64,000 nucleotides of DNA from Fratercula arctica (taxonomy: Eukaryota > Chordata > Aves > Charadriiformes > Alcidae), in the NCBI GenBank assembly GCA_947846985.1, contig CANTUZ010000002.1, forward strand, positions 18,739,587 to 18,803,586, given 5' to 3'. The notes beneath the pieces are model-generated. The model was not told the DNA's origin, ran no database searches, and saw only the letters and a program-made list of their open reading frames with translations. Position numbers and translations under genes: made by a program. Of this stretch, positions 1 to 18,590 are shown in pieces. The first letter of the stretch is position 1, and each line of letters starts with the position of its first letter.

Positions 1-119
1 AGAGACAGATGAATAGACCAGTTTGTATTGTGTGCCATGTTAAACAAAGTTAATGCCATCTCTGACTTCCAGCCTGGAAAGATCTGTGGGCAGATGTCTC
101 AGCTACATGGCCAGGAGTA

Positions 120-205
120 CCCATCTTCCCCTTTCTGTTTCCCTTCCCTTCCCGTTTCCCTTCCCTTCCCTTCCCTTTCCGTTTCCCTTCCCTTCCCTTC
201 CCATG
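120..205. repeat. (CCCTT)n-type simple repeat
   Basis: A pyrimidine-rich run of cccttccctt units, interrupted by cccgtttcc variants. It abuts the CR1 fragment that follows. Confidence 0.85.
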
Positions 206-445
206 GGCTAAGAGACCGACCCCCACCTCGCTACACCCTCCTTTCAGGTAGCTGTAGAGAGCCATAAGGACTCCCCGCAGCCTCCTTTTCTCCAGGCTAA
301 ACAACCCCAGCTCCCTCAGCTGCTCCTCATAACACTTGTTCTCCAGACCCCTCACCAGCTTCGTTGCCCTTCTCTGGACACGCTCCAGCACACCAATGTC
401 TTTCTTGTAGTGAGGGGCCCAAAACTGGACACAGTATTTTAATCC
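206..445 (-). mobile_element. CR1 LINE fragment (ORF2 3' part, reversed)
   Basis: The minus strand translates to typical CR1 reverse-transcriptase C-terminal peptides: [18 protein letters not shown] (here [14 protein letters not shown]), then [16 protein letters not shown], then [13 protein letters not shown]. No CR1 3' tail is present; the simple repeat at 120-205 occupies that end. Confidence 0.85.
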
Positions 446-790
446 TCCTTGCGGTGAGGGCAGGGTGAGGCCAGACTGCAGGGGCCGAGCTTCGGCTGCA
501 GTTGGGACACGCCGTGAGTGGGATGGGGTGCCGAGAGGACGCCTCAGCCACACCGCCTCACCGGGGACCCGCCCCCGTGACCCCGTTGGCCGAGCCCGCC
601 CGGGACCATCCCCTCAGCTCTGCCCGCCCGGCGCCCTCTCGCCCGCCCGCCCCGTCGGTGCCCCCGCGCGGGCAGCAGAGGGCGCCGGCGGGCAGCGCGC
701 GGGGCCGGTGCCGGCGGGGCGGGGCCGGGCTTCAGGCCGCGCTGGGCCCCGGCCGCCGCCGGGCGAACCGCTGCCGCCGCGCTCCAGGCA
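446..790. promoter_or_regulatory. CpG-rich island without a visible gene
   Basis: A sharply GC- and CpG-rich block (many ccgccc, gcgcgg and gccggg words) between a CR1 piece and AT-rich DNA. It looks like a promoter-type CpG island. Open frames through it have no recognisable protein features and are expected from the base composition. It could serve a gene beyond the left edge of the window. Confidence 0.45.
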
Positions 791-2249
791 GTGCGTTAGG
801 GATGATGAGATGCTGGGTCCAGCAAACTGCGCCTAAAAATATTTTATCTGCCAGTAGCTTGATTGGTTTTCGGGAATTTTTAAAATTTGTTTGGTGGTTT
901 GTTTTTTTTTTTTTAAACATTCTTTTTCTAATTCACAGTCTGTTTATTTGCCACTGAGGCCTTGACTTGGTTTCCAGTCCACTGTCCCCATAAACTGAGA
1001 CAGCATGATGGAAATAGACGGATTCTGCCCTGTCTGCTGGGTCTCATGCTGGTCAGAAATCCACAGGGAACAGAGGCAGACCCTGCCTTTGTCACACTCG
1101 CTGCTTATCTCAGAACAAACACTCCACAGCTGCAGATGTGGACTGAATGATTTAATAACTCCTAGACCAATTTTTCAAAAATTACAAACATCAGTTACCA
1201 TCATTTGATTTCCAACCGGTAGCGCATTAAATTGGTGACAAATTACAAAATGACTTTTCATTCAGCGTCTTGTCCCTACTGGTTAAAAGACCACCTCATA
1301 TATTCTTAGCTCTTACTCAGTAAAAGCTCCTCTTCTCTATCGACACATCACAGGATGGGTTGTCACGGATGAGCACAACAGAATTTATAGGTTTATAATT
1401 TTAGGACTAATGGCTTTTTCCCTTTGTCCCAAAGCGGGGTGTGATTCTCACTAGCGAATCCTTGCCCTGTCATGCCATGGCACCGTGTCTGTCACGGTGG
1501 TTACCCAGGAGGTCCACACAAGTTCAATCACCTACAGCATATCCCTTCACAAACTGCAGCCAACAGAAGCAACACAATCTTCTTAAACCTACATTATGTT
1601 TAATATTAGCTAGAAAACAGGACACCGAGAAAAAAAGGATTCGAATAGAAAACGTGAATCGGTTTGTCTTCCCTAAGGGTTTCTCATGCTGCATTAGGAG
1701 CTGAAGTAGACTTTGTCTCCTTAAGTCTTATGAATCACTGCAGTTCCAGGCAGTTCTGACCTCTTGTAATCTTTCTGTAAAACCTCCAGATTTGAGCCTC
1801 GTGGGGGAAAGTCGTCTTCAGGCTCCACATTGGGCTGAGTTACAGCATCAAGGTAAAGAGGCAGGAAATGCAAACCAGTGGGAGTTACTCTTCCCACCAG
1901 TGTAACCAGTGTTACACATCTGACAGACGTGTAACATCGTCCATTAAACTGATGCAGTGGTCAGTGTTTATAGTAATTTTAATACATTCCGTAATCAAGT
2001 ACCAAAAAAAAAAAGGTTTAACAACATTGAAGTGTTAGCCAAGCACACACAAAAATGAGAAACGCAAACCCATTCTGGGTGTTTTTATTTATTCTTCTGT
2101 TATTTTTCTCGTCTGGCTTTTCAAAAGCCTTTCCTTCCCTGTTGTATTTATTTGTCTATCCTTCATTTTCTTCATTTCTTATATTCCTTGAAAGTCACCG
2201 CATTTTACTCTACATATAATAAATATATAATATATTACATTGAACTTAG
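791..2249. other. Intergenic DNA and 3' flank of the PTCHD3-like gene
   Basis: AT-rich single-copy-looking DNA. No coding frame, RNA gene or clear repeat was recognised apart from short A and T runs. The right part is probably the 3' UTR of the minus-strand PTCHD3-like gene. Confidence 0.5.
2147..2152 (-). terminator. Candidate polyadenylation signal for the PTCHD3-like gene
   Basis: TTTATT on the plus strand is AATAAA on the minus strand, about 100 bp past the stop codon. Further TTTATT hexamers occur at about 2084-2093, so the site actually used is uncertain. Confidence 0.35.
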
Positions 2250-9382
<7,133 letters not shown>

Positions 9383-9720
9383 GGGCGAGGCGGGGGTAGG
9401 GGCTGCCCACGGCCTCTGGCTGCGCCGGAGGAGACCCGCCTTCTCCCCGCCGGGGCCGCGGAGAGAATGAGCGCTTTTTAGGGGCGCGACCGCGCCCTCC
9501 CCGGCTCTGACTCGTCGGGGCTTCCACCGCCTCCCCGGGACGGGCAGGCGGGGACATGAGGCTCCCCCCGCCGCGCCGCGCCCCGGACTCGGGTCTCTCG
9601 TCGCCAGCCCGTCCTCGTCTCCCTTTGGCCGTCTGCCCGGAGAGGAGCCCGGTCCTGCCGAAGCCTCGGTGCCGTTACGGCGCCCGCCGTGCTGAGCGCT
9701 GGCAGGGGCCGTGCACCGCC
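9383..9720 (-). promoter_or_regulatory. CpG island, 5' UTR and promoter of the PTCHD3-like gene
   Basis: The GC- and CpG-rich block that begins in exon 1 (about 8650) continues upstream of the ATG to about 9720 and then falls abruptly to AT-rich sequence. No TATA box was recognised. The position fits a CpG-island promoter for minus-strand transcription. Confidence 0.6.
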
Positions 9721-11717
9721 GTGCTTCTGCACTTCATCCGCCGGAGTTCATCATCGTCTTCACTGTTTTACCCAGTCGTTACTTCATCACTAAGGATTAT
9801 TCTTCTGCCTGTCAGCGATACGTAGAGAGTGGTGATGAACATCTTGCTGTGTTTGCTGTGTCGGTAAACAGGTTTACAAAACAGGGGAGTGAGAGCAGGA
9901 GAAATGAAAGACATTGTAACAAGGTTTAGTGAAGCTATTCGACGTTGTGCAGATGCTTGATGAATTCTTGTCAAAGAGTTACCCAGCTGGAAAAGATCAC
10001 CACTCTTACCTGGAGATAACTCCAGAGAAAAATAGACCTGTGTCTGGGAATAAACTACAGTGATACACCCACCCCCTAGCCAGACACCAAGAAGACTTCT
10101 AGGATAACCTGGCAGTGGATGAAGTTGTGGATGATCCACTGACATTGCAGCAGACATCAAAAGACCGTGTCCGGGTAAATGCTTTCACTGTAAAAAACAG
10201 CCATAAGGGTTACTGACTTTTTTAAGCTCAACAAGGCAGAAAATAAAATAGACCACCTGTCATAGCCAGTGTCTTTCTGGGCTCCTCAGGAGCTGGAGAC
10301 AAGCTCTGGTAATGATGAGGAGGTAGGAAATGGCCCGGTGGCAGGAGCTACCCAGTCAGGGTACCCAGTACATTGGGCGAAGGCAGGTGCATTTAAGGTG
10401 ACTCTTTCTGAGGCTTGGGGGTCTGACTTACAGCGTGGGAAGATGGCTCCACCGACTCTCAATTCAGAATGGTCTTCCAGTTGGAGGAATGTGCCAGTCT
10501 TCTCCCCAAGAATCTGGATTCTTGTCCTTGTTCTGTGGCCTATTCATGCATTTTGTATTAACTTCTAATAGGATAAAATCTGAAATACTTCTTGGGGAAG
10601 GGCCAGGAACTGGACTACAGGACTCGCAGCAAGTCAAGCTTTCCTGTATTTTTGGATGAAGGCACAACCTCTCTCCTGATGATTATATTGCATTTGCTGG
10701 AAGTTTCAAAATGAGGTTCCAGTGAGTTACTGTTCGGAAATATTGCCACATAGGTAAATAGTCACATTTCTTTGTTTCCCAATGCTAATGAAATGGTGAC
10801 AAGCAAAGCAGATACATACCTAGCATGCCAAGAAGAGAGCTGAGAGGGATAGCTGGTGCTCCACGTTTAAGCAGCTTGTACTTGCGTCTTTGCAAGATCT
10901 GTGGGGGCCCAGAAATCCAAACAATTCCTTTCTAATGTCCCCAATGGCCTCATCTTGAGATAGTGTCAGAATGTGCCTAACACAGGTACGTTGTCCGCTT
11001 CAAGCCCACGTAACCCAGTCAAGAGTAGCTGTAAGAATTCAACCGATGAACAAGCAGGTCCCGTTCAGGTGGCTAAGTTGCTTCCCTGTTGCACAGCACC
11101 CCTGGTCAGCCCATTTCCCAGGAGGGCAGGAGACCCAAGTTCACCCCCACCCTCAAACTGAGGTGCCAGAACCTTCTCTCTTCCATAGTGGGGTCCACCA
11201 ACCAGCACTCGGGGTGCTTGTACCCTGCAAGAAGCAAGGAGAAAGAAGGAGAATTCAGCCCAGATCTCCCTCAGCTACAGCCCAGGAAGGCTCGCAGAAG
11301 ATAGGCAAGGCTTTGGTCATGGCTCCAATGTCATGGTGGCTCCAGGCTGAACCAGCTCCTGGCTGAAGAGACAGCAGGGTAGGAAGAGCACATGCAGTTT
11401 CTAGCATGTGGGACTTTCTGCACAGTGCTTTGAAATGAAGGAACAATGTATGCCTGGCTGGTGAGACTCCCCGCTTCACAACCTTTTTTGTTTGAAAGCT
11501 CTTTTTCAGTTTGCCACCTCAGCCTCCATTTCCCTCTACTTAGAACAGGATCTGTCTCCTGCCTGTCTTTTTTGCTCACAAACTTTGTGAGAACAATTAT
11601 TTATTTTGAAGGTCTGGCTGTCCTCAGTAATGCAGAGACAAGCATCTTCTCGTCTGTCTCCGTATTCCTGTGTCTTCCAAACATTTGCTGAGACTGGAAG
11701 CGATTAAAACAGTTTGT

Positions 11718-11935
11718 AGAATCACAGAATATCCTGGGTTTGAAAGGCCCTCTGGCACTTACCTCATCTGAGCCCCCCTCAGAGAAGGGCTGGCGTGGGT
11801 GTTAGGCCAGGCTGCTCAGGGCTTTGTCCCGCTGAGTTTGGACTACTCCAAGGATGGGCACTCCAGAGCCCCTGGGCAACCTTTTCCAGTGTTTGACTAC
11901 CTTCCTTGTGATTTTTTCCCCCTCATAACTGGCAA
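11718..11935 (-). mobile_element. CR1 3'-end fragment (reversed) in duplication copy A
   Basis: Begins with agaatcacagaat, the complement of a CR1 tail, followed by text typical of the reversed CR1 3' UTR and ORF2 end (gaaaggccctctggcact, then ctgggcaaccttttccagtg). Also present in copy B at 54806. Confidence 0.8.
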
Positions 11936-12425
11936 GGTTTTGGTAGTGGGGCTGCAGGGTGGCCTCTGAGGAGAGGCCAGAGGCTGCCCAGAACCAGTCA
12001 CAGCCGGTTCCAGCCGGCTCCAAGGGACCCACCGCAGGGCAGGGCTGAGCCCATCCTCGGGGGAGTCTGTGGCACCTCTGTGAAAATGTCCTAAAGTAAG
12101 GGTGGTAAACACCGAGCAAAAGGAGAAACAAGGCCAGAGCAGGAGAAGCAGGAAAAAAGGCCAGGCTGGAGCAGGAAGGAGGAAAGAGAGAAGCCCACGG
12201 GCTGGGCAGGGGCTGGAGCCAAGGGGCTGCTTGAGCAGGAGCTGGGAGGTGCAGCCCGAAAGGGGCTGCTGCAGGTGAAGGAACCACCATGCAGGAGCTG
12301 GCCCCAGTCTCCTGCGCCGCCCACCACCTCACCAACGGGGCCGAGCATGATGGTAGCGAGGGGACTCAAGAGCAAAAAGGACAGGGGAAAGAGGTGTCTG
12401 GAGGGAAGCAGGGGTGTTTTTTTGT
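11936..12425. other. Duplicated non-coding DNA
   Basis: GC-moderate sequence shared with copy B (55025-55518). Several open frames overlap here on both strands, but they differ between the copies through single-base indels, which argues against coding. Confidence 0.5.
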
Positions 12426-12439
12426 GTGTACTCCGTGCA

Positions 12440-13480
12440 GCCCCTGTGGTCCCTGATTCAAAGATTACTAACGTACAACAATACCCAATTTCTGCTGTGG
12501 CACAAAATGGAATTTCTGAAGTCATAGCTGATTTGGAGAAACAAAACCCAGAATCTCCAGATCCCACTCGCGATATAACTCCCCTGTCTGGCCAGTTCGG
12601 AAACCACTTGGGAGGTGGCGTTTAACACTTGATGATCAGCACCTAAATGCTAATACAGCCCCGCTAACAGGTGCTGTACCAAACATTGCAAACTTGGCAG
12701 CTACTTTGCAAGCAGCTGCACACACATGGATGGTGGCATTAGGTGTAAAAGATATGTTCTTTATGGTTCCCTTGAAGGAAGAGGATAAAGAGAAGTTGTC
12801 TTTCACTTGGGAGGGAATACGATGCACCTTTAACAGACTCCCATAGGGGTATAAACATTCACCCACAGTTGCTGAACTTTTACAGGCAGTCTCATTCCCC
12901 CAAGAGGTGAAACTGTACCTATATATATAGGTGATATTCTGATTGGAGCAGCTTCCCCTGGAGGAGATGTTGGGGAAGTGGCAACAGCAGTGTGGCAAGC
13001 ACTAATTAAAGCAGAAATTGAGATTCCAGCTGGAAAATGTCAGGGACCAAGTAAAGAAGTAAAAATTGTAGGTAGTTTTTGGATAGTGGGCACTGCTGTG
13101 ATTCCTTTAGATACCTTAGGAAAAAATCGAAGAGCTGCAAATGTCCCAATCAGGGAAGGAATTCCAACAATTAATGGGAACTTGAGGATATTGGAAGAAG
13201 CGTGTGTCTGGATTTTATATCATTTCCTGTCCAGTATACTCAACTCTTATGGAAAGGCAAATCCTGGGAGTGGAAATTAGAACTTAACGAAGCTGTCAAA
13301 GCTCTAATTAAGAATTAAAAATATATCGGTCACTAAGACCAGTGTACCACTGCAACCCTATTATAGCTGAATGGGGTTTCGCAGAACACGCTGCTTACTG
13401 TAACCTGTTCTAAACTGGCCCCGATGGGGGGAGGGCAGTTCTGACAGTTCTGTCTGACCCTGTCCTCTATGCAGTGAATA
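12440..13480 (+). mobile_element. Endogenous retrovirus pol relic (RT to RNase H), broken
   Basis: Plus-strand reading across frames shows reverse-transcriptase signatures: a stretch around 12700-12840 with ALGVKDMFFMVPL and then FTWEGIRCTFNRLP, and at about 12910-12950 the region of the YxDD box, which is destroyed by an in-frame stop. RNase-H-like sequence (EWGFAEHAAY) follows at about 13360. Internal stops and frame changes show it is non-functional. No LTRs were found at its borders. Absent from duplication copy B. Confidence 0.75.
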
Positions 13481-13845
13481 CCCAAGTGTGCCTTGCCATC
13501 AAATCTTCTTAAACCGCTGTCACATTTACTATCTTTGTTAACTACTTTGTTAAATCCCTGTTTAATATCAATAAATGGATTGCTGCTTCTCTCTATGAGT
13601 GAAGTGCATCAGTCCATCTGTGACACCTGCTTTCTTGAAAACATTGCCATAAATTCTAGCTTATTTGTTCCATTGTTTGGGAAGTGTAGCTTACAAATGA
13701 GAAATGACAATTTTTATTTGCTTTCCTTTATTTTATGTTATGTTAATATTGTTCTTTAACTACCTTTTATTTCTCAGCAGTCTACTTTCATAAAAAAAAT
13801 GGGGAAATTGGAATGTCATAATTCGTTGTAAAGTAAAATAAATTT

Positions 13846-13985
13846 CACAGAGTCACAGAATAGTTCAGGTTGGAGAGACGTCTGGAGATCTAGTCTAACC
13901 TGCCCTGGTGAAGATCAACTAGAGCAGGTTTCTCAGGACATTGTCCAGTCCAGTTTTGAACGTTTTTAGAGCTGTCATAAAGTCT
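13846..13985 (-). mobile_element. CR1 3'-end fragment (reversed)
   Basis: Opens with cacagagtcacagaatagtt and then ggttggagagacgtctgg, the standard reversed CR1 3' terminus. Not found in copy B, so it lies within the A-specific block. Confidence 0.75.
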
Positions 13986-14399
13986 TTGAACTCAGTGGTA
14001 GACTCCTGCTCTGTGGTGACGTGCGATGCAACCAAGTATCAGAAATTGCTGTGGTTTTTAATTTCAAAATGTAGAGATTTGTGCTTACACCAGGGATGGA
14101 TGTTTGTAGTTTCAAATTCTCAATCAGACTAGAGATGACTTATCTCTGCCTCTCTTTTTGGAACTCCATGACAGAAGGGCATTTCTGTATTCTGGCTGCC
14201 CATGGAAAGTGCTTTGCCAATTGTGTGAGATGCACTGGACCCTGGAATAAAAGAGGTGACATCAAGAAGTCTTTTATCCCATTCCTTCTACCATAATGCA
14301 GCATCAGGTATGCCTGTGCCATTTCTGAAGGAAATTTGACTAACCTGTTCTTTACAGTGCCCACCATAGTACCCAACAGACAATGACAGGGAAGTTGTC

Positions 14400-14535
14400 T
14401 CCTACCCTACCCCACCCTACCCTACCCTACCCTACCCTACCCTACCCTACCCTATCCTATCCTATCCTATCCTATCCTATCCTATCCTATCCTATCCTAT
14501 CCTATCCTATCCTGTCCTATCCTGTCCTGTCCTTT
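14400..14535. repeat. Pentanucleotide microsatellite (CCCTA/TCCTA/TCCTG)n
   Basis: About 26 pentamer units that change stepwise along the array: first ccctac-type, then tcctat-type, then tcctgt-type. Copy B has only a few tcctg units at about 55980. Confidence 0.95.
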
Positions 14536-15579
14536 CCCTCCATCTGGTTGAGGCAGGAGTGCTCTGTGGGCTGCCTAACTACTGCCTCTCTTTGCATGCA
14601 TGCCTGGGTGGAACATCAGGACTTTGCTACCTGTGCTAGGCAGTGACAGTCTGTGGCCCTGAGGTTACATGACTGCAGATGACATGGGAAATGCATCGCT
14701 TCAAACCCCTGTATCCAAAGTGAGCAGTCTGTTAAACTGTGGGCTGTCAGTTGGGAGATGTGTGCCCTCTGTGCCCTCACTAGCCAGTGTGCAAGGAGGA
14801 ATCACATTTCAGCAAAATGCCCACAAAGGAACGATGTGGGGTGACCTGGTGATGAGGACAGCCAGATGGGAGGTGAATTCCTGGTTTCCTCCAGGGCAGC
14901 TTATCAGTTGAGAATATATGATTCTAAAGAAAACCCAGAAGGTATTCTGGCACCAGGACCCGGAACTAACAGATGTTTATTCATGTTGAAGGTCTGCTCT
15001 TCCTCACTTTGGGAGCTCACAGTTGAGTGTGAAATTGCCATCCGCTGAGCGCTGGCAGGATGAGTGGCTGCTGCTTCTCTGCTTGATGATGAGACTTGTA
15101 TTTGCTGTGAATACAGTAACCCTAGGCATTCTGTAGGAGGGGACAACATCAACACAGAGGCAGCCATTGTGCAAAAAGCTGTCACTGCCTTACATGATGT
15201 CTCTGAGCTGTCAACATGTGTTAAGCATGTTCTGAGGCTCTTCAGGAATTTCTATGTTCATTTGAGTTTTCTTTTTTATTTTTTAGGAAGAATTACGTTG
15301 CCTAAGTATTTTAACTGGGTGGTATGCTCTTTCTGTTGTACATTATAGTGATGGACAGAATTTCAGCTTATCAGTATAGGATGCCAGAAAGGCAAGATGA
15401 GCTGCTATATTTTATACTGTATCTCTGGGAATATTTCTTTTCAATCTGACATAAAGAAAAATTCCTGTCTCCAGTGTGACTTCAGAATCATGAGGTTTTC
15501 CATGAGGACTGCTCTAAATTATACTTTTAAACCCTATAGCGCTTTGAGTACAATGTAATGTGAGGCTACTGAAGAACTT

Positions 15580-16450
15580 GGCTGACACCCCAGAGGGCCG
15601 TGCTGCCATCCAGCGTGACCCAGACAGGCTGGAGAGCTGGGCAGAGAAGAACCTCATGAGGTTCAACAAGGACAAGTGTAGGGTCCTGCACCTGGGGAGG
15701 AAGAACGTCAGGCACCAATATAGGTTAGGGGTGGACCTGCTGGAAAGCAGCTCTGAAGAAAAGGATCTGGGGGTCTTGGTAGACAGTAAATTATCCATGA
15801 GCAAGTAATGTGCCCTTGTTGCCAAGAAGGCCAACAGAATTCTGGGCTGCATAGGGAAGAGTGTGGTCAGCAGGTCAAGGGAGGTCATTCTCCCCTTCCA
15901 CTCTGCACTGGTGAGGCCACAACTGGAATACTGTGTCCAGTTCTGGGCTCCCCAGTCCAAGAGAGAAAGGGAACTACTGGAGAGAGTCCAGTGTAGGGCA
16001 ACAAAGATGACTGAGGGATTGGAGCATCTCCCTTATGAGGAAAGGCCGAGAGAGCTGGGACTCTTTAGCCTGGAGAAGAGAAGGCTGAGGGGAGACCTTA
16101 TTAATGTTTACAAGTATCTAAAGGGTGGGTTTAAGGAGGATGGAGGCAGACTCTTTTCAGCGGTTCCCAGTAACAGGACGAGGGGTAATGGGCAAAAGCT
16201 GGAACACAGGAAGTTCCGATCGAATATGAGAAAAAACTTCTTTGCGGTGAGGGTGCCAGAGCACTGGAACAGGCTGCCCAGGGAGGCTGGGGAGTCCCCG
16301 TCTCTGGAGACTTTCAAGACCCGCCTGGATGCAGTCCTGAGTAATGTGCTCTAGGCAATCCTGCTTTAGCAGGGGAGTTGGACTAGATGATCTCTAGATG
16401 TCCCTTCCAACTCTGAAAAATTCTGTGAAATTCTGTGAAAAATTCCGCGA
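15580..16450 (+). mobile_element. CR1 insertion present only in duplication copy A
   Basis: A 5'-truncated CR1 covering the RT C-terminal part ([44 protein letters not shown]), the 3' UTR (tcccttccaactctgaaaaa) and an attctgtgaa-type tail. It is flanked by AACTT at 15575-15579 and 16451-16455. Copy B has a single AACTT at 57050-57054 with no CR1, so this is a clear filled/empty-site pair. Confidence 0.93.
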
Positions 16451-17529
16451 AACTTAATCAGCTCTTGTACTTGCACTGCCTTATAATAGGTCCACAAAAT
16501 TTCACTTTCCTTAATTCACATAAATAATTTCACAACTTACTTCCATGAGAACTGTAAAAAGTTTGCCTCTTTAATCAGTGTCTTATTAATAAGAAATATG
16601 TTATCTTTGCAGGCTGCTTTTTTTTTACATACATGTTTATAAGCTTCCTCATAAAATGGTCTGTCAGGTCCTGAAGATTTTCAGGAACTGTAAGTGCACA
16701 TGATTTATGGAGAAAAACTGCAGAGTAGAACTACAGTGCCTGTATCTTAACTCTTGCTTTGATCAGCCAATGTCTGGGCTTTTTTTCTAATTTTTTGAAA
16801 CACTAACTTATTATTTTCAATATTTATGTATCAGAGAATACTGATCTGAGCATAAACTGTGATTTGGTAGAGACTGGATACCCAACAACGCTATCAAAGG
16901 GGCTAATGTGAGCATTTATTCTGTTATCCATGTAAGGGATGACCTTTCATAACTCTCCCCATGTCATTTACAGGAAGGTAATTTTATACATCCCTGAGAT
17001 GGAAAGTTTCTGCCAATGACAAAACCAATGTAATCATTGCACTTCTGCGACAGTGTTTCTATGCCAACAGGACATTAGTGAAACTATCTTTCTCTGGTCA
17101 ATCCAGGTATTTATCCTTAATTAATAAATCCTGGCATTTATCTTTGTTTATTATGGGTGTGTGTATCAGAGTAATATTTTCTTCTGTTCCTGATGTAAAC
17201 ATAGTTGAATATATAAACTGTAGAAGGCACATAGACACTTATCCCAAGTGTAAGTAGACGCTTAATACTATCACCATCTAGAGTGGGTGGGCAATTCTAG
17301 GTAAAGATTTATGTGTGCTACATTTAGTATTTAAGTCTGCAGCAGACTTCCCCCTCATGGTTCATGTGCCTGTCTGCCATTCCCATAAAGTCTGTTTAGA
17401 AAAATAATTTCTTATAAAGGACTGTTCTGACGGTAAAGCAGAAGTTAGGCTGTCCAGATTCTTCTGGCTCATTTTAAAATTACAGGATTACAGAAACAAG
17501 TTTTTAGGAAGAGCCAAATTGCCACATCC
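16451..17529. other. Duplicated non-coding DNA
   Basis: AT-rich sequence matching copy B at 57050-57790 and 60427-60735. Nothing coding recognised. Confidence 0.5.
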
Positions 17530-18590
17530 AGAGAGTAGCGGTCAATGTTTCAATGTCCAGATGGAGATCAGTGACGAGTGCTGTCTGTCAGGGTTCCATA
17601 TTGGGACCAGGTACTGTTTAATACCTTCATCAATGACATAGACAGTGGGATCGAGTGCACCCTCAGCAAATTTTCAGATGACACCAAGCTAAGTGGTGCA
17701 GTTGACATGCCTGAGGGATGGGATGCTATCCAGAGGGATCTGGACACGCTCAAGAAGTTGGCCCATGTGAACCTCATGAGGTTCAACCAGGGCAAATGCA
17801 GGGTCCTGCACCTGGGTTGGGGCATCCCCCAGTATCAATAAAGGCTGGGGGATGAAGGGATTGAGAGTAATCCTGCGGAGAAGGCCTTGGGGGTACTGGT
17901 GGATGAAAACCAACACGAGCCAGCAATGTGTGCTTGCAGCCCAGAAAGACAATTGTATCCTGGGCTGCATCAAAAGCAGCATGGCCAGCAAATTGAGGGA
18001 GGTAATTCTGCCCCTCTACTCAGCTGAGTACTCAGTGAGACCCCACCTGGAGTACTGCCTCCAGCTCTGGAGCCCTCAGCGCAGAAAGATGCGTACCAGT
18101 TGGAGCGGATCCAGGGGAGGGCACAAAAAAGATCAGAGGGCTGGAGCACTTCTCCTGTGAGGACAGACTGACAGAGCTGGGGCTGTTCAGCCTGGAGAAG
18201 AGAAGGCTCTGGGGAGACATTATTGTAACCTTTCAGTACTTAAAGGGAGCTTATAAGAAAGACAGGGACAGGCTTTTTAGCAGGGCTTGTTGCGACAGGA
18301 CAAGGGGTAATGGTTTTATACTAAAAGAGAGTAGATTTAGACTAGGTATAAGGAATAACTTGCTTATGATGAGGGTGGTGAAACACTGGAACAGGTTGCC
18401 TAGAGAGGTCGCAGATGCACCATCCCTGGAAACATTCAAGGTCAGGTTGGATAGGGGTCTGAGCAACCTGATCTAGTTGGAGATGTCACTGCTTATTGCA
18501 GGGGGGTTGGACTAGATGACCTTTAAAGGTTCCTTACAACCCAAACCACTCTACGATTCTATGATTCTATGATTCATTGATTCTATGATT
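17530..18590 (+). mobile_element. CR1 LINE, 5'-truncated, shared by both duplication copies
   Basis: RT-derived peptides in broken frames ([25 protein letters not shown], [14 protein letters not shown]), then a CR1 3' UTR and an attctatgattctatg tail at about 18560-18590. The orthologous copy is at 60740-61770, so this insertion predates the duplication. Confidence 0.88.

Noticed and set aside
465..957. Overlapping plus-strand frames of 123 and 151 codons in the CpG island
   Set aside because: Composition-driven Pro/Ala/Arg-rich text without domain features, ending in AT-rich DNA.
9768..10160. Minus-strand frame conserved at 53717-54007 in copy B
   Set aside because: Same reason: duplicated DNA, no recognised family, different ends in the two copies.
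14669..15185. Small frames on both strands that are conserved in copy B (56145-56661)
   Set aside because: Conservation is explained by the recent duplication; there are no motifs, and neighbouring frames are broken by indels between the copies.
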